This document shows, piece after piece, positions 1 to 14,698 of a stretch of DNA of 64,000 nt. The first letter of the stretch is position 1, and each line of letters opens with the position of its first letter. The notes under the pieces were generated by a model, which saw nothing but the letters and a program-made list of their open reading frames with translations, made no database searches and had not been told where the DNA came from. This stretch comes from Nipponacmea schrenckii (taxonomy: Eukaryota > Mollusca > Gastropoda > Lottiidae): assembly GCA_030562195.1 (NCBI GenBank), contig CM060200.1, forward strand, positions 13,206,001 to 13,270,000, read 5' to 3'. The translations under genes were made by a program, and so were the position numbers.

Positions 1-1587
1 CATATGTTATTGAGGGATTTTAAATTGGTTTTCTAAATTGGTTATGTATTTTGAGAACACTAATAGATTCATTCTGCACCATTCAAATTTTCAGACGTTC
101 GTGATTATAATCTGTGATAATTATTTATAATAATTATTATAATAATAATTTTACGGATCTTGTTCATTACGGATCTTGTTTTTAAAGATTAATCGTCATT
201 TCTTTAGACGCTGCGATACATGGCAATATATATAGGAATAGAAAGAAACTATACCATTTTCATGTACATGTGTTTATGAAGGAATTGTGCGATTTTCGTG
301 CATATTCAGTACTTTTGGGGACTATTTTTCTTATAATCAAGATCCAATCCCAACCTATAATTTATTTTTTTAGAAAGTTCTTAAAGTCACACCTTCTTAC
401 TGAAATGTTGTGAACTGACTATTGTAGGTTGAATTTGTTTGAAAAGCTCATATTCTTAATGTTTGCGTCTACTATGGTACATTAGTTTATTATGTTTTCT
501 TTGTCTAAAATAAACATCATAACTTTAATACTGTACCAGTTCTTCAGACGATCAAAAAGTAAGTCAAATATATATAACAACCAAATAATATAATATGGTT
601 GATATGGGATGGTGATTCGGTACTCAGTTGCCTTTACTCCAAAACATCACAAGTACTATCAAGCGATGTGTTACCATTTTTGTAGAAGTCACATATCGCT
701 AGTCTGAGAACTCTGGCCCTATCCATTCCTCGGGGGTGATATCGAGCTAATCACACAAAACTACGTATGGTTTTTACTTGGAATTAACACACGAACGCTG
801 TAGTCAACCATTTTGAAACTTTCTCGACTAAATATGTCGAATTTCGATAAACATTTTACCATTTCAATGAAGCCATCGAATCATATTCTGAGTTTTCAAA
901 TGGGAAATATGGATATGACCCAGAGCCCTAATTAAAAGATGTGTTAAAATTTTGTATAGGCATAACTGAATACGAAGTCAAAGACCTAGATATCCAAGAC
1001 TACGTCATACCACCCACATTCATATTAAAGGGTCCAATACCCTTTGATGACCGATATACATGTTTGATTGTTTAATGTTAAGTGATATGAAAAGATATAG
1101 GTTTATTATGATCTATATTCAATGTATACTCTTAGGAAATATGGTTATGACTAGAAAATGGGAGTATATTACCTCTTTAATTTAAGGAATTTTGCCTTCT
1201 AGATTTTTTTTTTTCAATTTACAGATATTGGCAACTAAAAAATAGTTCAAATATATGGATAAAAATAATATACTTATCTAACTAGGTTTATGTTTGTTGA
1301 AAATATTAAAGACGGGTATTAAAAGTCTATTTAAGTCTTATAATGCATGGATTCTGAGTGTACTATAATTATCTCACTCTACACGGTCTGTAATAATAGT
1401 GATTATACAGTAATAAGGATAATATATATGACGGAGATAAACGCAGTGGCAGTTTAATATCTGTACTTGTCACTTTACATATTTGACATTATTATTCTTG
1501 TCATGTATTGCAAACCCTTCAAACTTAAAAATACGTGAAAGTATTTCAATTGTTGTGCATTGGAAGAAACTTTTGGGTTTATTTAAT
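1..1587. other. AT-rich gene-free stretch
   Basis: No open frame of useful length, no splice-bounded exon and no recognisable RNA gene was seen on either strand. The sequence is AT-rich and of low complexity. Confidence 0.6.
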
Positions 1588-1890
1588 GATGTATTTTAAT
1601 GAAGAATTATTTGATGTATTTTAATGAAGAATTATTTGATGTATTTTAATGAAGAATTATTTGATGTATTTTAATGAAGAATTATTTGATGTATTTTAAT
1701 GGAGAATTATTTCATGTATTTTACATCGAGGATTTCTTCGATGTATTTAGAGAAGAATTCTTAATGTATTTTAAGGAAAAATTCTTTTATGTATTTTACA
1801 GAAAAATTCTTTTATGTAATTTACAGAAGAATTCTTCGATGTATTTGCAGAAGATTTTTTTAATGTAATTTACAGAAGAATTCATCGACG
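1588..1890. repeat. 25-bp minisatellite
   Basis: The 25-bp unit begins gatgtattttaatgaagaat. About five near-perfect copies run to about 1,720, then copies decay (acagaagaattctt variants) to about 1,890, roughly twelve units in all. A 64-residue open frame inside it is only the repeat translated. Confidence 0.85.
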
Positions 1891-3424
1891 TTTCTCGGTA
1901 TATTATACTTTAATTTATACTGTATAATATAGAGATACCGAATGACCGATGACTGATTTTCCATCGTGGGAGATAATCCTGTTTGTTCTATATACCACCT
2001 TCTGTTGAACGTTTGAAATAGTATATAATTCAAACGGCATGGTGAAGGTGTCATATCTGACACATAACAGGAAGGTTTCTAACCTTTAGTAACTTCCAAT
2101 ATAACCCCATTGTATCATAGTAATACTAGAACACAAGTGTTAACTTGGGTGTCTTAGTTTTTATAAAACAAACAAACTAACAAAGGAACAGACTTTGAAC
2201 AGATGTCATACTTCAATAACGTAATAAAAAAAAGGATATTTTTGTATTTCTTACATTTTTTTTTTGTCATATTACAACTATCTTTAGGTCTATGGTATAC
2301 AAATGATCTAGGTTGATCACCCATCAAAGAATAGGTATACAGCACCGCAATTCTACTCATTATGTGCATATATGCTTTACTAACAGCATAATGCATGCTA
2401 TAACATGCAGCATATTTATGCGTGTCAAATTATTACAAAATTAAGCTAGTGTTAATTTCTATGATCCTGGAATGCATACATCATTATATTTGACTATGTA
2501 CCGTTATGTTAAAAATACAGATAATATAATACATTACTATACCAGTCGAATAATGATAATTATATGTTAAGATGAAATATGTGACCTTACAAACCGATGT
2601 TAATGATAATGCAATTTTTGAAAATTATAAATATGCTAGTCAAATTTTATTAATAAATTTGCATGTCATTTTAATTGTATGATTCTTTTGTGAATAAATA
2701 ATAATATATGACGATTGCACTACGCTTATCGTGGCTAAAATGACATCTAAGTCAAAGTGAAAATTTATCGAAGTCTGTACCAAGATTTAAAAAAAGAATA
2801 AACAAAATGAAAACGATATCAGTCAGTTTAAAGAATCCCTTTAACATCTATTTAAACAGGTCTTTTTAAGTTGTGATGAAATGGGGTGGAACACTTAATA
2901 CAACGACAATCCTTTGGCTTTATTATCTTAATTCAAACATACTTATACTTTCTTCCATTGACTTATCATTTACTTAATATCCCCTCCACTACAACACAAA
3001 TTAAGTAAATAAAAAGTTTCAAAAACTCAGATTATGGCAAGGTTTACCAATGTACTCAACGTAACACAATCTTCCTAACACCAAATGCATTCACTACACA
3101 GATTTGGTATGCATAAAATGAAATATGCATAAAATCAAAGCTCATTAATATAAATCTCTGTTTGCTTGTAGACATATATGTGATACAAAATTATATAATT
3201 GCCACTCTAAATTCATATCGTGTACACAGACAGGAGTCAAAATCATGAAAATGTCTAAGTGTCATGTGAATTCCCACGAAAATATTTTTGAATTTTTTTT
3301 AACTGCATGCTTTGTTTAAATTTGAATTTTTAAATACTTCTTAAAGCTTCTTCATTATTTTGAAATAGTATTCGGTGCACAAGTACTCGAATTTACAATA
3401 CATACTGTGTTGACGAGCATTCAG
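1891..3424. other. AT-rich gene-free stretch
   Basis: No gene seen. A short imperfect inverted repeat (tcggtat...ataccga with a shared attatac/gtataat core) lies at about 1,895-1,943. Otherwise this is featureless AT-rich DNA. Confidence 0.5.
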
Positions 3425-4440
3425 CAGGTTTATATGCCCTCATATCTAGTATTGATGATCAATAAGTTTATATGCCTCTTATCTTGTATTGGTGATTAAC
3501 AATTTTAAATGACTCTTATCTAGTATTGATCATCAACAAGTTTATATGCCTCTTATCTTGTATTTATCATCAACAAGTTTAAATGACTCTTATCTAGTAT
3601 TGATCATCAACAAGTTTATATGCCTCTTATCATGTATTGATCATCAACAAGTTTATATGCCTCTTATCTTGTATTTATCATCAACAAGTTTATATGCCTC
3701 CTATCTTGTATTGGACATCAACAAGTTTACATGACTCTTATCATGTATTGACCATTAAAAACTTTATATGCCTCTTATCATGTATTGACCATCAACAAAT
3801 TTATATGACTCTTATCATGCATTGGTCATTAAAAACTTTATGGGACTCTTTTCTTGTATTGATCATTAACAAGTTTACATTACTGATATCTTGTATTGAT
3901 CATCAACAAGTTTATATAACTCTTATCATCTGCTGATCATCAACACGTTTATATGACTCTTATCATGTGTTGATCATCAACAAGTTTATATGACTCTTTC
4001 CTTATTTTGATCATTAACAAGTGTATATGCCTCTTATCATGAATTGATCATCAACAAGTTTATATGACTCTTATCATGTATTGACATTAAAAGTTTATAT
4101 GCCTCTTATCATGTATTGATCATCAACAAGTTTATATGACTCTTATCTATGCATTAGGTCATTAACAAGTTTATATGACTCTTATCTTGTATTGATCATT
4201 AACAGTTTATTGACGTATCTTGTATTGATCATTCAACAAGTTTATATGACTCTTATCTCGTATTGATGATCAACTAGTTTATATGACGCTTATCATGTAT
4301 TGATCATTAACAAGTTTATATGACTCTTATCTTGTAAAGATCATTAACATGTTTACATGACTCTTATCATGTATTTTTCATTAACAAGTTTATTTGACTC
4401 TTATCTAGTATTGATCATTAACAAGTTTATATGACTCGAA
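3425..4440. repeat. 37-bp minisatellite, monomeric part
   Basis: About 27 diverged copies of a 37-bp unit with the core atcaacaagtttatatgact followed by cttatcatgtattg. Copies differ by point changes and small indels. Open frames of 62 and 99 residues here are translations of the repeat, not genes. Confidence 0.9.
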
Positions 4441-5690
4441 TCTATATTGAATCATTTTTAACACGGGTTTATATGACTGGTATCTTGTATTGATTATTAA
4501 TACGATTGCACGACTCTTATATTGTATTTTATTATTAACAAGTTTATATGACTGGTATTTTGTATTGATTATAAATACGATTACATGACTCTTACATCGT
4601 ATTTATTCATTAACAAGTTTATATGACTGGTATCTTGTATTGATTATAAATACGATTACATGACTCTTACATCGTATTTATTATTAACAAGTTTATATGA
4701 CTGGTATCTTGTATTGATTATAAATACGATTACATGACTCTAACATTGTATTTATTATTAACAAGTTTATATGACTGGTATCTTGTATTGATTATAAATA
4801 CGATTACATGACTTTAACATTGTATTTATCATTAACAAGTTTATATGACTGGTATATTGTATTGATTATAAATACGATTACATGACTTTAACATTGTATT
4901 TATTATTAACAAGTTTATATGACTGGTATCTTGTATTGATTATAAATACGATTACATGACTCTAACATCGTATTTATTATTAACAAGTTTATATGACTGG
5001 TATCTTGTATTGATTATAAATACGATAACATGACTCTAACATCGTATTTATTATTAACAAGTTTATATGACTGGTATATTGTATTGATTATAAATACGAT
5101 TACATGACTCTTACATCGTATTTATTATTAACAAGTTTATATGACTGGTATCTTGTATTGATTATAAATACGATTACATGACTCTAACATCGTATTTATT
5201 ATTAACAAGTTTATATGACTGGTATCTTGTATTGATTATAAATACGATTACATGACTCTTACATCGTATTTATTATTAACAAGTTTATATGACTGGTATC
5301 TTGTATTGATTATAAATACGATTACATGACTTTAACATCGTATTTATCATTAACAAGTTTATATGACTGGTATTTTGTATTGATTATAAATACGATTACA
5401 TGACTCTAACATCGTATTTATTATTAACAAGTTTATATGACTGGTATCTTGTATTGATTATAAATACGATTACATGACTCTAACATCGTATTTATTATTA
5501 ACAAGTTTATATGACTGGTATTTGTATTGATTATAAATACGATTACATGACTCTTACATCGTATTTATTATTAACAAGTTTATATGACTGGTATCTTGTA
5601 TTGATTATAAATACGATTACATGACTCTAACATCGTATTTATTATTTACAAGTTTATATGACTAATATCTTGTATTGATTATTAACAAGA
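4441..5690. repeat. 74-bp higher-order repeat derived from the 37-bp unit
   Basis: The array continues as about 17 copies of a 74-bp dimer. Half A is attaacaagtttatatgact plus ggtatcttgtattg; half B is attataaatacgattacatg plus actctaacatcgtattt. Both halves are 37 bp and align to the monomer on the left. Copies are far more alike than the monomers, which indicates recent amplification of the dimer. Confidence 0.9.
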
Positions 5691-7844
5691 TTGAATCATT
5701 AACAAGTATTCACCTAAAAGTTAATAAGGCGTTTTACTTGAAGTATCCTTAAAAAAATTAATACGTGATACAAAGTTACAAAAAAATGTGTTAAAATTAT
5801 AAACATTTTGCACTAGTTTACTTGGCAATGTATTTTATTTATATCGATCGACAAGTCTGTACTTACTTAAAATATCACATGTACGAGAAAATTGACAGCT
5901 ATAACCACTTGTTGGTAAGTTTTGACATCAAGTAGTTTGTTAATAATATTTAAGAATGGCTATATATCAGTTTATATAAGATGTAAACTAATTTGTAAAC
6001 TAAGTTAATTTTGTAATTGTCTTATTACATACAAGATATCAGCAGGGACCAGTGAGATCCCCTTCAAGCGTCATGTATTACATCCAATATACCTCATTTG
6101 ATAATATACCAAACTGAATAATGTCATCATGTCCCCTGGTCAACTTAAATATTCTTGGAGAAAGAAATATACATATCATACTTATCAAATCAATATCATT
6201 TCCGACAGCGTTAATTTCCCTAAATCATTGAAATAACGTATAATATGTTTTCAGTGGTTAACATTAAAATTTAATAGTGTAAAATACAGGAAGACGGGTC
6301 AAGGGGATTTTAGAACAAGTTTCCTTTTAATACTCAAATACAGTTTAATAGGATAAACTTCCTTTTAACCATTACTAAAATACTCGTATACCATACACTC
6401 GAGAAAAAATCACGATAAAATTCTACAAGAATATAATTCAATTATCTTAAATCGACAATCAAGGAAGTAATTTCTTAAGAGCAACTTGCGTTGAGCCTGC
6501 GACTTGCAGAATGTAACAGCAACTGGAATTGCAAAGACTGCAACTAGCGACAACTGATTGGGAGAGTTTGGTTTACAGCTGAATATTGTATACTTTAGCG
6601 TATCGACACTTTAAAGATAACAGCTGCAGTCAGCTGCTCATATTTTATTTTTGTAAATGTACCTGGGCGTTTGCTCCTAGAAGATGAGTATATGAATAAA
6701 ATATACAAAAATGTTCTTTAAGAGAACAAGATAAATGCGACAAATTGTTCTTTTGTTAAATTTGGTGAATTGATTTCGTCGCAAATAAAAGTCCTAATGG
6801 ACTTTTTAAGAGTAAAACGATATCAGTATAAACATATATTTAATGGGATTTAATTTTTCTTTACCTCGACAAAAAGAGCTAAAAATGGATTTTTTTACGA
6901 AAACTCGCCTGTTTGTAAGATTTAAAAATGTGTTTTATTGAAAGAGATTCAAAGAAGTTGTTCAGATCAGTGCCTTTTGTTGTTTTTTTCTTTTGCAGTG
7001 TTTTTATTGTCATTCTTAAAAACATAGTAAAATACTTCAGAGTAAAATGATCACATTTGAAACGAAAGATTGATGGATGAAAGTGCAGTTTTTAAATTTT
7101 TTCAAATATTTTTCTTGAAGTACAGAATGCAAAAAAGATGTATTTTTAAATATTTCTTTTCGTTTCAAAATAGATTTTGCATAATAGGAAAAACAGATAT
7201 GAGGGCAAAAACAAACTTTCTGAACATACAAACTCTTTTGACATGATTCATGAAAGTGCGTATAAATACGAAACAAACTGGAGTTTTGTACGATAATCTA
7301 ATGCAACATTGCAAATATAAACATTTAGCGTAAGGTTATGATTTAGCCTGGGTCGAAACTGCTTCAGGAAAAATATCACAAAATGGCAAATTTTATGAAA
7401 ATCACCGACAAATCGTGATTTCTTTACCAAACTTAATGGAAAGGAAAATTCGCGCAAAGCTCCTGACCTGTACCAAAACATAAACCCCTTCCCCTTCTTG
7501 TAAGACTCTTTAAATAGAGTATGAAATACCGAAATCAACAAAATTATTTTCATTTTAACTTTCAAAGTTTCCTTGTTGGTTTCCTCTACAATGACATTAA
7601 AATATTAAACTGGAGAACGCGTTTATTTAGGTTCATCAAGAGTTTTCAATAATTAAATGAATGGTATGAATCATCACAGACAACAAAGAACATTTGACAG
7701 ACGCACAAGAAAAATGTCATGACAAACATATTAATGAACACAGTTCACCTAAAAGGAAATAATGAATACAATATAATGAGCTCAACACAATGGTTTTCTG
7801 CTGATGCCCAACCAAGAGGAAGTACTAATGATGCATCTGGCTTA
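5691..7844. other. Gene-free stretch
   Basis: Both strands were read for exons, RNA genes and repeats. Only short unsupported open frames (up to about 105 residues, low-complexity) are present. Confidence 0.5.
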
Positions 7845-8060
7845 AACCAATTACGTGGCGGAGCCAGGATTCTGGAATAGGGGGTACATATAGGGCACAG
7901 ATTGACATAAAGGGGTGGAACAACTGTCGAGATGAAACAATTTGTAATACGGAAGCGCATAGGCGCAAACATGCCAGGCGCTCATGGGGGTTCTGGAGAG
8001 GATCTCTCTCAAGAAAAATTAGATCGAATTTGTGTATTCTGCCTGGCCTCCCCATATCAA
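7845..8060. mobile_element. Possible DNA-transposon remnant
   Basis: This patch is richer in GC than its surroundings and begins with gtggcggagccaggattctg followed by a G-run. That resembles the GTGGCGGA-CCAGG type of hAT terminal repeat found in many animal genomes. No matching right-hand terminus or target duplication was found, so this is a weak call from composition and a remembered motif. Confidence 0.25.
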
Positions 8061-11000
8061 CATTGGTTAAATACAAATTTAACGTGCTTGAATTAATGTC
8101 ATTTCATCAACAAGACTAAGACTCTCTTGAATAAGAGGTAGGCCCTATATCATCATTTAGATGGGCGCAGTCAAGAACCATTTGGACCAGACAAATGGCC
8201 ATTATGATTCTGCTTGCTTGTTAAAACATATTTCATGGTTAATGAAAAGGATATCTATTGAGACAAGGGGCTAAATTTTCTTGCAGCTCATTAGCGTAAT
8301 AAGGAAGTCATATGAAGAAAACGTTACTAAAGAGACTGTGATCACCTAACTATCATAAATTTCTGACATACTACAGACCATTACCGGTTATCACCCATGG
8401 TGCTGTATTTCCCAACATGTTCCCATTGTATCCCTTCCTGATCACAACTGAATCCAGACTCGCTCAAACAAATTAGTTAAACTAATTGCACAAACAACGC
8501 TCTATAATTAGAGATAGTCGGCATGCCTGTAAACTGTGCTTTCGGACAATTACCTAACCGCAATGTTACAAACTAAAAGATATAAGATATCAAAGATATA
8601 ATCCAAAGAATACAACATTGGCTATAAAATAACTTGTCATTTCGTAGTATGAAAACATGAAATAAAGATTCCAATTTAATGTCGCACTGTCTGTTGTAGC
8701 CAATCTGTTGCAACTTCAAGTTCAACGTTAACATTAACAGGAAACTATCACCCTTTTCCGAGTCCTCTTCATCAAAGAGTAACGGTAACAAAATCACTCT
8801 TATCTTACCTCATACACACTGAACTTGGTGCACATATGTATCGAATCTAAACACAGAACAACAATTGAATTAAAACAGAATACAACACAGTTGAAATAAC
8901 ACAAATCGTTTTCATAATAAATACTAAGAACATGCAATAAAGGACTGTAGGAACCATGTGTTGGTCGAAAACAATTGTTTCTGAAGAATTTTACCGTTTT
9001 ACCACACCCCGTCCTTAATTGTCTATACATGTACCTGAATAAAATAGTTCATGACTATAGGCTTTATCATAGAAATATCGTAAGAAAGAATGCTATTGAA
9101 CGTGTTACGCAAAATGGTCAGGTACACTATTTGAAACAATACAAGTTATTCAAAGTTATAGGTCTTGAATATATGTAAATAATCTCGAGAATTACTAGAA
9201 CAGCACAGAAATCTTTTCACATATGCATCTGAATATTTCTATACATTTCATTGCTATGGTTGAGTATAAAGAAAACAGACGAGTAGCATTTTAATTTCCA
9301 AATGCAGATAAATCTGTTAAAAAAATTGTGAGCTGTTAGTCAGTAAAACTTTCTCGTGTCTAAGACAAACTGAGATTGGTGAAACAGATGGCGATTATAC
9401 CATTTACAAGGTACACAAAGGGAAATGCTTTGATTAAGGAAAGGATTAGATTAGTTGAATATTACATTGACCAAGGACTTATGTTTCATAACAATTTAGT
9501 CAGATCACAAAACACACGAAGAATCCACCCACCGACGATCGCGTAAGGAACCAATACTCAAAGAAAGACCAGCGTCAAACACCCATGAAGGGCATTATAA
9601 GAATAAAAATGTGTTTACTTCAAGATTGACATTCCCTTTAAATAATTTAATGAATTTGGCTTTAATAACATAAACTAAACGAAACCAAGGAAAATGTTGA
9701 GTACTGTTTTATCGATTTGTTTAGACGCATTGGGTTACGGCAACCTTAGGATACTGAGCTATTTGAAAATTTCAATCTATTGACAACCTGAATATTTTCT
9801 CAAACTAAAACAACATTCACACTGTTTTAATACTAACCATGATACAAATATTAAACAATAAAAGACCAGCCTGGTCTTACTATCTTAAAATGCAAAAGGG
9901 CCTCTTTCAGGCGGTTAAGTTCAGAAAGACCAAAAAAGAGTACAATTTTGCTACGGCAGAATGCTTACAGATTGTATTTTTTAACTCTGGTTAGGAATTT
10001 ATTTGAGTGTATGGAATTTAAGCAGTATGAACGACAATTTGAATTGAATTTGAAGCTCAAGACCCACTCTATATTTTATGAGATTGTGCCTTAGGCTCTC
10101 ATTTCCCTTTTTGCAATTCCACGATGATGAATTTTCCGTGATAGCTGCGTATCTGTGACAGGGACACAGTGGCTTTTCCAATAAACATTAAGTGTGGGGA
10201 GAGTAGGGTGCAAAATAAAGGTTATTCTTTCACTAAGTAAACTGAAAGAGAAAGTGGGTGTGAGAGGGGGGGGGGGCTGCGCAAAGGCTCTGGCTCCTCA
10301 GCTATTAGTAGAGACAAACATTCACCAATAAGGATGTAGATCAGATAAGTTGGCCACTAGGACCAAAATATTTATAAGGATATTATTTCTATAAACACTT
10401 AATTGAGGCCAATGATGATCAAACTTGTAATCCGGTTAACATCAAACTGCATTGGCCAGCCGATCTGCAAGGTCATCATACACGAGCTCTGAAAAGCGCT
10501 TTATCTCGTGTCGCTACAAAGACAAGCATGCTTCCTTTTCTGGATCTCTTCCACATTAAGAGAGCCCACAACAATTTTTAAATTGCTAGTTAACATATCT
10601 AAGGAATTGTTGAGATGAAGATAAACGTTCAACAGTGCTCAATTTGGGGATAAGCAAAACAGTGCTTGAGTCATCATCGGTATATTAAATCGAAAATTCC
10701 CAGGAACTGAAAAAAATATGGTTACCGATGAATCAGGACGCCTGTATATGGACGTATATATACTAGATCTGACGGCAATATGTTAAACACGTTATGTGAT
10801 ATTTAAAATGTAGTTGAATGAGAATAACATACCTAATTTACCTTTTTAAATACTTAATTTAATAATAACCGTATCATAGAAACTATCTGATCTACATTTG
10901 TTACATAGATTGCATATCTAACTGCAGTGCAGTCGTGTGGGTATTTTGAATAGTGTGAAAAAACGTATATTGTATAATAATGATGTAACGGAACTTATAG

Positions 11001-14000
11001 GTACATGTAGTGTTCACTTATACTGAACAGTCTATATAGGTAAAGAATTTAGATTCCTAAGTGCAGTCGGAAAGCGAAAGATAGGTAGGATTATACCTGT
11101 AGAAATGCTTCTATAGAATTCTCTTATAACCCTATACCATTTTATCAATAGAAAAAAGCATAAATAATAGTTGATAACGCGAAAAATATATTCATATTTC
11201 CCAGCGTTTGTTGTTGAATATTAGCCTAACAATGTTAATTCATATGAATCACAATATTGGCATCAGTTTGGATACATACATAAATATATCACATTTTCTG
11301 AAAAATATTTTGGCAAGTTCCCGATGTGCTGCTTTATTCATACAAAGGAAACGACAGAATTAAACGATTACGTAGAACACAATTGAATGTGTTAAAATAA
11401 AAATTTAAGAAAATTGACTCAAATTTTGTCCCGATTGTATCAATAAATTAGATAAAAAAAAATGACCTACCTAAACACCAGATAATAACATCGATGATAA
11501 GTTGTCGAGTTATAAATGAAGATAATGGATTACAATATCTCTTGCCTTCATTCCTTCTTTCTTCATTCATCCTTCTACTTGTCACTGTATAGTCACTAAA
11601 CGAATGAATGAATGGTTATAACTGAAGTAATACCAAATTTTAAACACGCGACCGCTTTATACACTCGGTCCAGTCGGTTAATTGAACTTTAAACTGTGAC
11701 GTCGTTGTTTTATCCAAGTGGTGCGGATATAGAGAGTGACGATGAAGGGAATGGGTATGTCCCTTCCTTCCATATAGTTACGGCTGATGTCAAACAACGG
11801 TCTTATCCGAAAAATCGTAACGATGAATTAATAATATACCCATTGGTTGACATAATCGCTCTACTGAATACGTATATCAAACCGGGTGCTTACTCGCAAT
11901 TTTTTTAGACAATCGTAAACGTGCAATACCAAAAATTGCTCTACTTTAAGATAGCTTACCCGGAATGATAATATACGCACACTAGGAGCTTTAATTTGAA
12001 ATAAAAATTTGGGCAGAACTTGAACCACCACCAGTATGAATAGTCCACTATTACTCATACACTTTTTTTTTTTCGTTTTTCATCCATGAGTGATACACAA
12101 TACACCCAAGTTCCGCCTGAAAACTTCAAGTGTTTACAAGCTCAATATTGAACGTTTTTTCAAGAACATGTGCAATAACTCTGTTTTTCAAAACAGTTCA
12201 TTCCCGAGATTCGCCGAAACCCGTTAAAAATTGTACATACGAAGTGTTTACGAGCAATTGAGGACAGACGGAAGGACGCCAAAATGATATTTTACCAGAT
12301 TCATGTCAAAATGAGTTTCTTACAGACTTATAAAGTCGAATGATATTTCTAAGTGTACAAGAAGTTTAAGTTACGATCTTCTTTACATAATTATCTTTCT
12401 CTTCTATTTTGTTTATAAAGAAGCCTTTCGATAGTCTATTTTGGCAAACTATGGATAGTTTATCAAATATAATTGTATACAAGAATTCAACGGCATTAAA
12501 CCAATCTACGGATAGTTAATCAAATAGAATGGTATGGTATCGACGGCATTATAAACCACGGATTTTGGTCATCATAATTGATTTTGTGTCATTTAGAAAA
12601 ATTATACACAATACCTGTGTACCTTGAAAATAGAATTACAATGTATACGTTTTCTCTCTGCTTCAAATATACAGAACCATACACTTGCTGTTCAATTTTA
12701 AATATACTTTGCTCCTACTGAGTTCACCAATATCCAAGTATGACTCTTATCAGTGTCAACTTTATGAGTGGTCAGTAAAAACTTGAGTCAGATGACTGTG
12801 AATAGATATCGGTTGAAGATTGTGAAAGTTGTCGGTGAACAGTTCAGTAAATATTATCATGTTGACGTGTTTGTGTAGGCATATCGCTACAGGTTTCTAA
12901 ATAGTCCGAAACTATAGTCTACAAATACAGTGATAGATTACTAGTATTAATGTAGTCGAGAAAAGCCTTTCAAAAAAGTGCTATCATAATCGGAAAAAAT
13001 CGAAATCGACATCTAGAAGTTTTTTAGATAAACAAGAGCCTACCAACGTTGAAAACAATAACGCATCATGGATGTAAATAGATCAGGTTGCGGACTAGTT
13101 AATATGCTTGTATTTGTTTTTATTGATGGAGTAATTACTAGACCATGTTTGATTAAATCTATACAAAGTTAATTGATATATGGAGTACAATTATTTGTTT
13201 TTACATTTTAATTTTTACTTCGATTATGCAATACAAAGAGCCAAAAAAATTGGAAAAAATTGGCTTGAATTTGAAATATAAAATATAGAAAGCGTTGATA
13301 GTTGTCACTAAAGCAAACATGGAGTGGTGTTATAATAATGGCTTAAAAAGACCTACATGTACTTTTATATACACAACTGGGACTACATGGCACAATCTAT
13401 AACTTGCTTTTTCCATTCTTGGCATCTGAGAAGGGGACAAGAACAGAATTATCCGCGTTTGAAAGTCTGCGATATAAAGACCTAGAAAGGACATTATATA
13501 GGAAGTAAATTTAAGAGTTGGGATATTTCGGAAGGAAATGTGCAATATTTGTGTATTTCTAGTACTTCTGAAACTATTTACCAATATTCAAGACCCAAAA
13601 TATCCCTCGAAAAAAGCAAACCTGTCCATTTTGAAAAGATAAAAATGTTAATACCAATCAAACAAATTTTCCATTATAGATTATAAATTGGAAAGAAACA
13701 AAACTAAGCCAACGGTAGTTTATTAATAACAATTTACGGAAGAGAGGGCGTTAAATATTATTAAACAATCTAATTATATCATAAAGAACTTCTTATATTT
13801 CAATATAAATAAAACATGATTAAATATTATATTTAAACTTCTTGAAATATTATTGTTGATATATATATACATATATACTGATAAAACAAATCTCTTTTTT
13901 TGCCTATATTGAAATGTTTTAAAAAATTGACAGCCACAGACCACACGCACATCTATATTAAGGTGCCGTAGAAATCACTGTATTTGGTGGAGTTGCAGAT

Positions 14001-14379
14001 AGGTCATCGTGTCCGAACCACACCCCCATTCGTCATACGTCCTCTAGTTTAATAAGACCATGTTAAAAACCGTAATCGGAATACGATTCAGATATGTTTG
14101 ATATATTAAGAGGCTTCGTAATATGTGAAGTTCGTGTATGAAGTTTGAACGAAATTGAAAGTCACCCTATAGAGGTGCAAGACACTCCCTGGTTTCTCGA
14201 GAATTTATTCTTATAGTAATCCACAGGTAGGCATAATTGGTGCTTATTCCATCTCCCAGATCCCCAACCTTATTCATAACTACTATTTCATTTGGTTGGG
14301 AATCGGGCACTGTATCATTGATGGCAGCAAAGCAAACTACGACATCGAAACGAGCGTCTCTTACAAGAAGATGATGCCC
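8061..14379. other. Gene-free stretch with small repeats
   Basis: No gene was recognised. Visible details are a G-run at about 10,266-10,276 and a diverged direct repeat of about 55 bp at about 12,449-12,555 (ggatagtttatcaaat... and ggatagttaatcaaat..., both ending in acggcatta-aacca). The 70-residue open frame at 11,696-11,908 has no recognisable motif. Confidence 0.5.
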
Positions 14380-14390
14380 TCAAAATACGC

Positions 14391-14687
14391 CGAGAGTCTC
14401 GGTGACTCAGTGAGTTAGATGCTTGCTCGCTAACCTGGAGATCCAAGGTTCAATCCCGGAAAATATATGAACTTTCGGATATCAGCCAGGTTTTCGCTTG
14501 TCAGTGATGCAGGTCTGAGGGACTGACGTGGAAAGGCCGTCTAGTTGTTCGGATTGGACAATAAACTGCTACAGATATATAAGACAATTGGAAATCGCAA
14601 CAAAGGGTAGACTTTGGCAAAGTTTCAATGCACACTGCATGGTGTTGCCCGTCTTCATTAGCCCATGGACGTAAAACTCCATTCATT
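14391..14687 (+). mobile_element. Full-length tRNA-derived SINE
   Basis: The tRNA-like head has an A-box-like tgactcagtgagttag (14,403-14,418) and a B box ggttcaatccc (14,448-14,458). A body of about 200 bp follows, and the tail cgtaaaactccattcatt closes it. The flanks tcaaaatacgc (14,380-14,390) and tcaaaacacgc (14,688-14,698) form an 11-bp target-site duplication with one mismatch. The head and tail match the reverse-strand copy at 24,623-24,848. I cannot name the family. Confidence 0.85.
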
Positions 14688-14698
14688 TCAAAACACGC

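Noticed and set aside
3546..3936. Two open frames of 62 and 99 residues
   Set aside because: Pure translation of the 37-bp minisatellite.
10266..10276. G-run as a G-quadruplex
   Set aside because: A single uninterrupted run without spaced G-tracts; not a supported structural element.
11696..11908. 70-residue plus-strand open frame
   Set aside because: Composition looks protein-like in part, but no motif, splice context or neighbour supports a gene.
14403..14458. Candidate tRNA gene (A and B boxes)
   Set aside because: The segment cannot be folded into a full cloverleaf with paired acceptor ends, and it is followed by a shared SINE body and tail with target duplication, so it is a SINE head.
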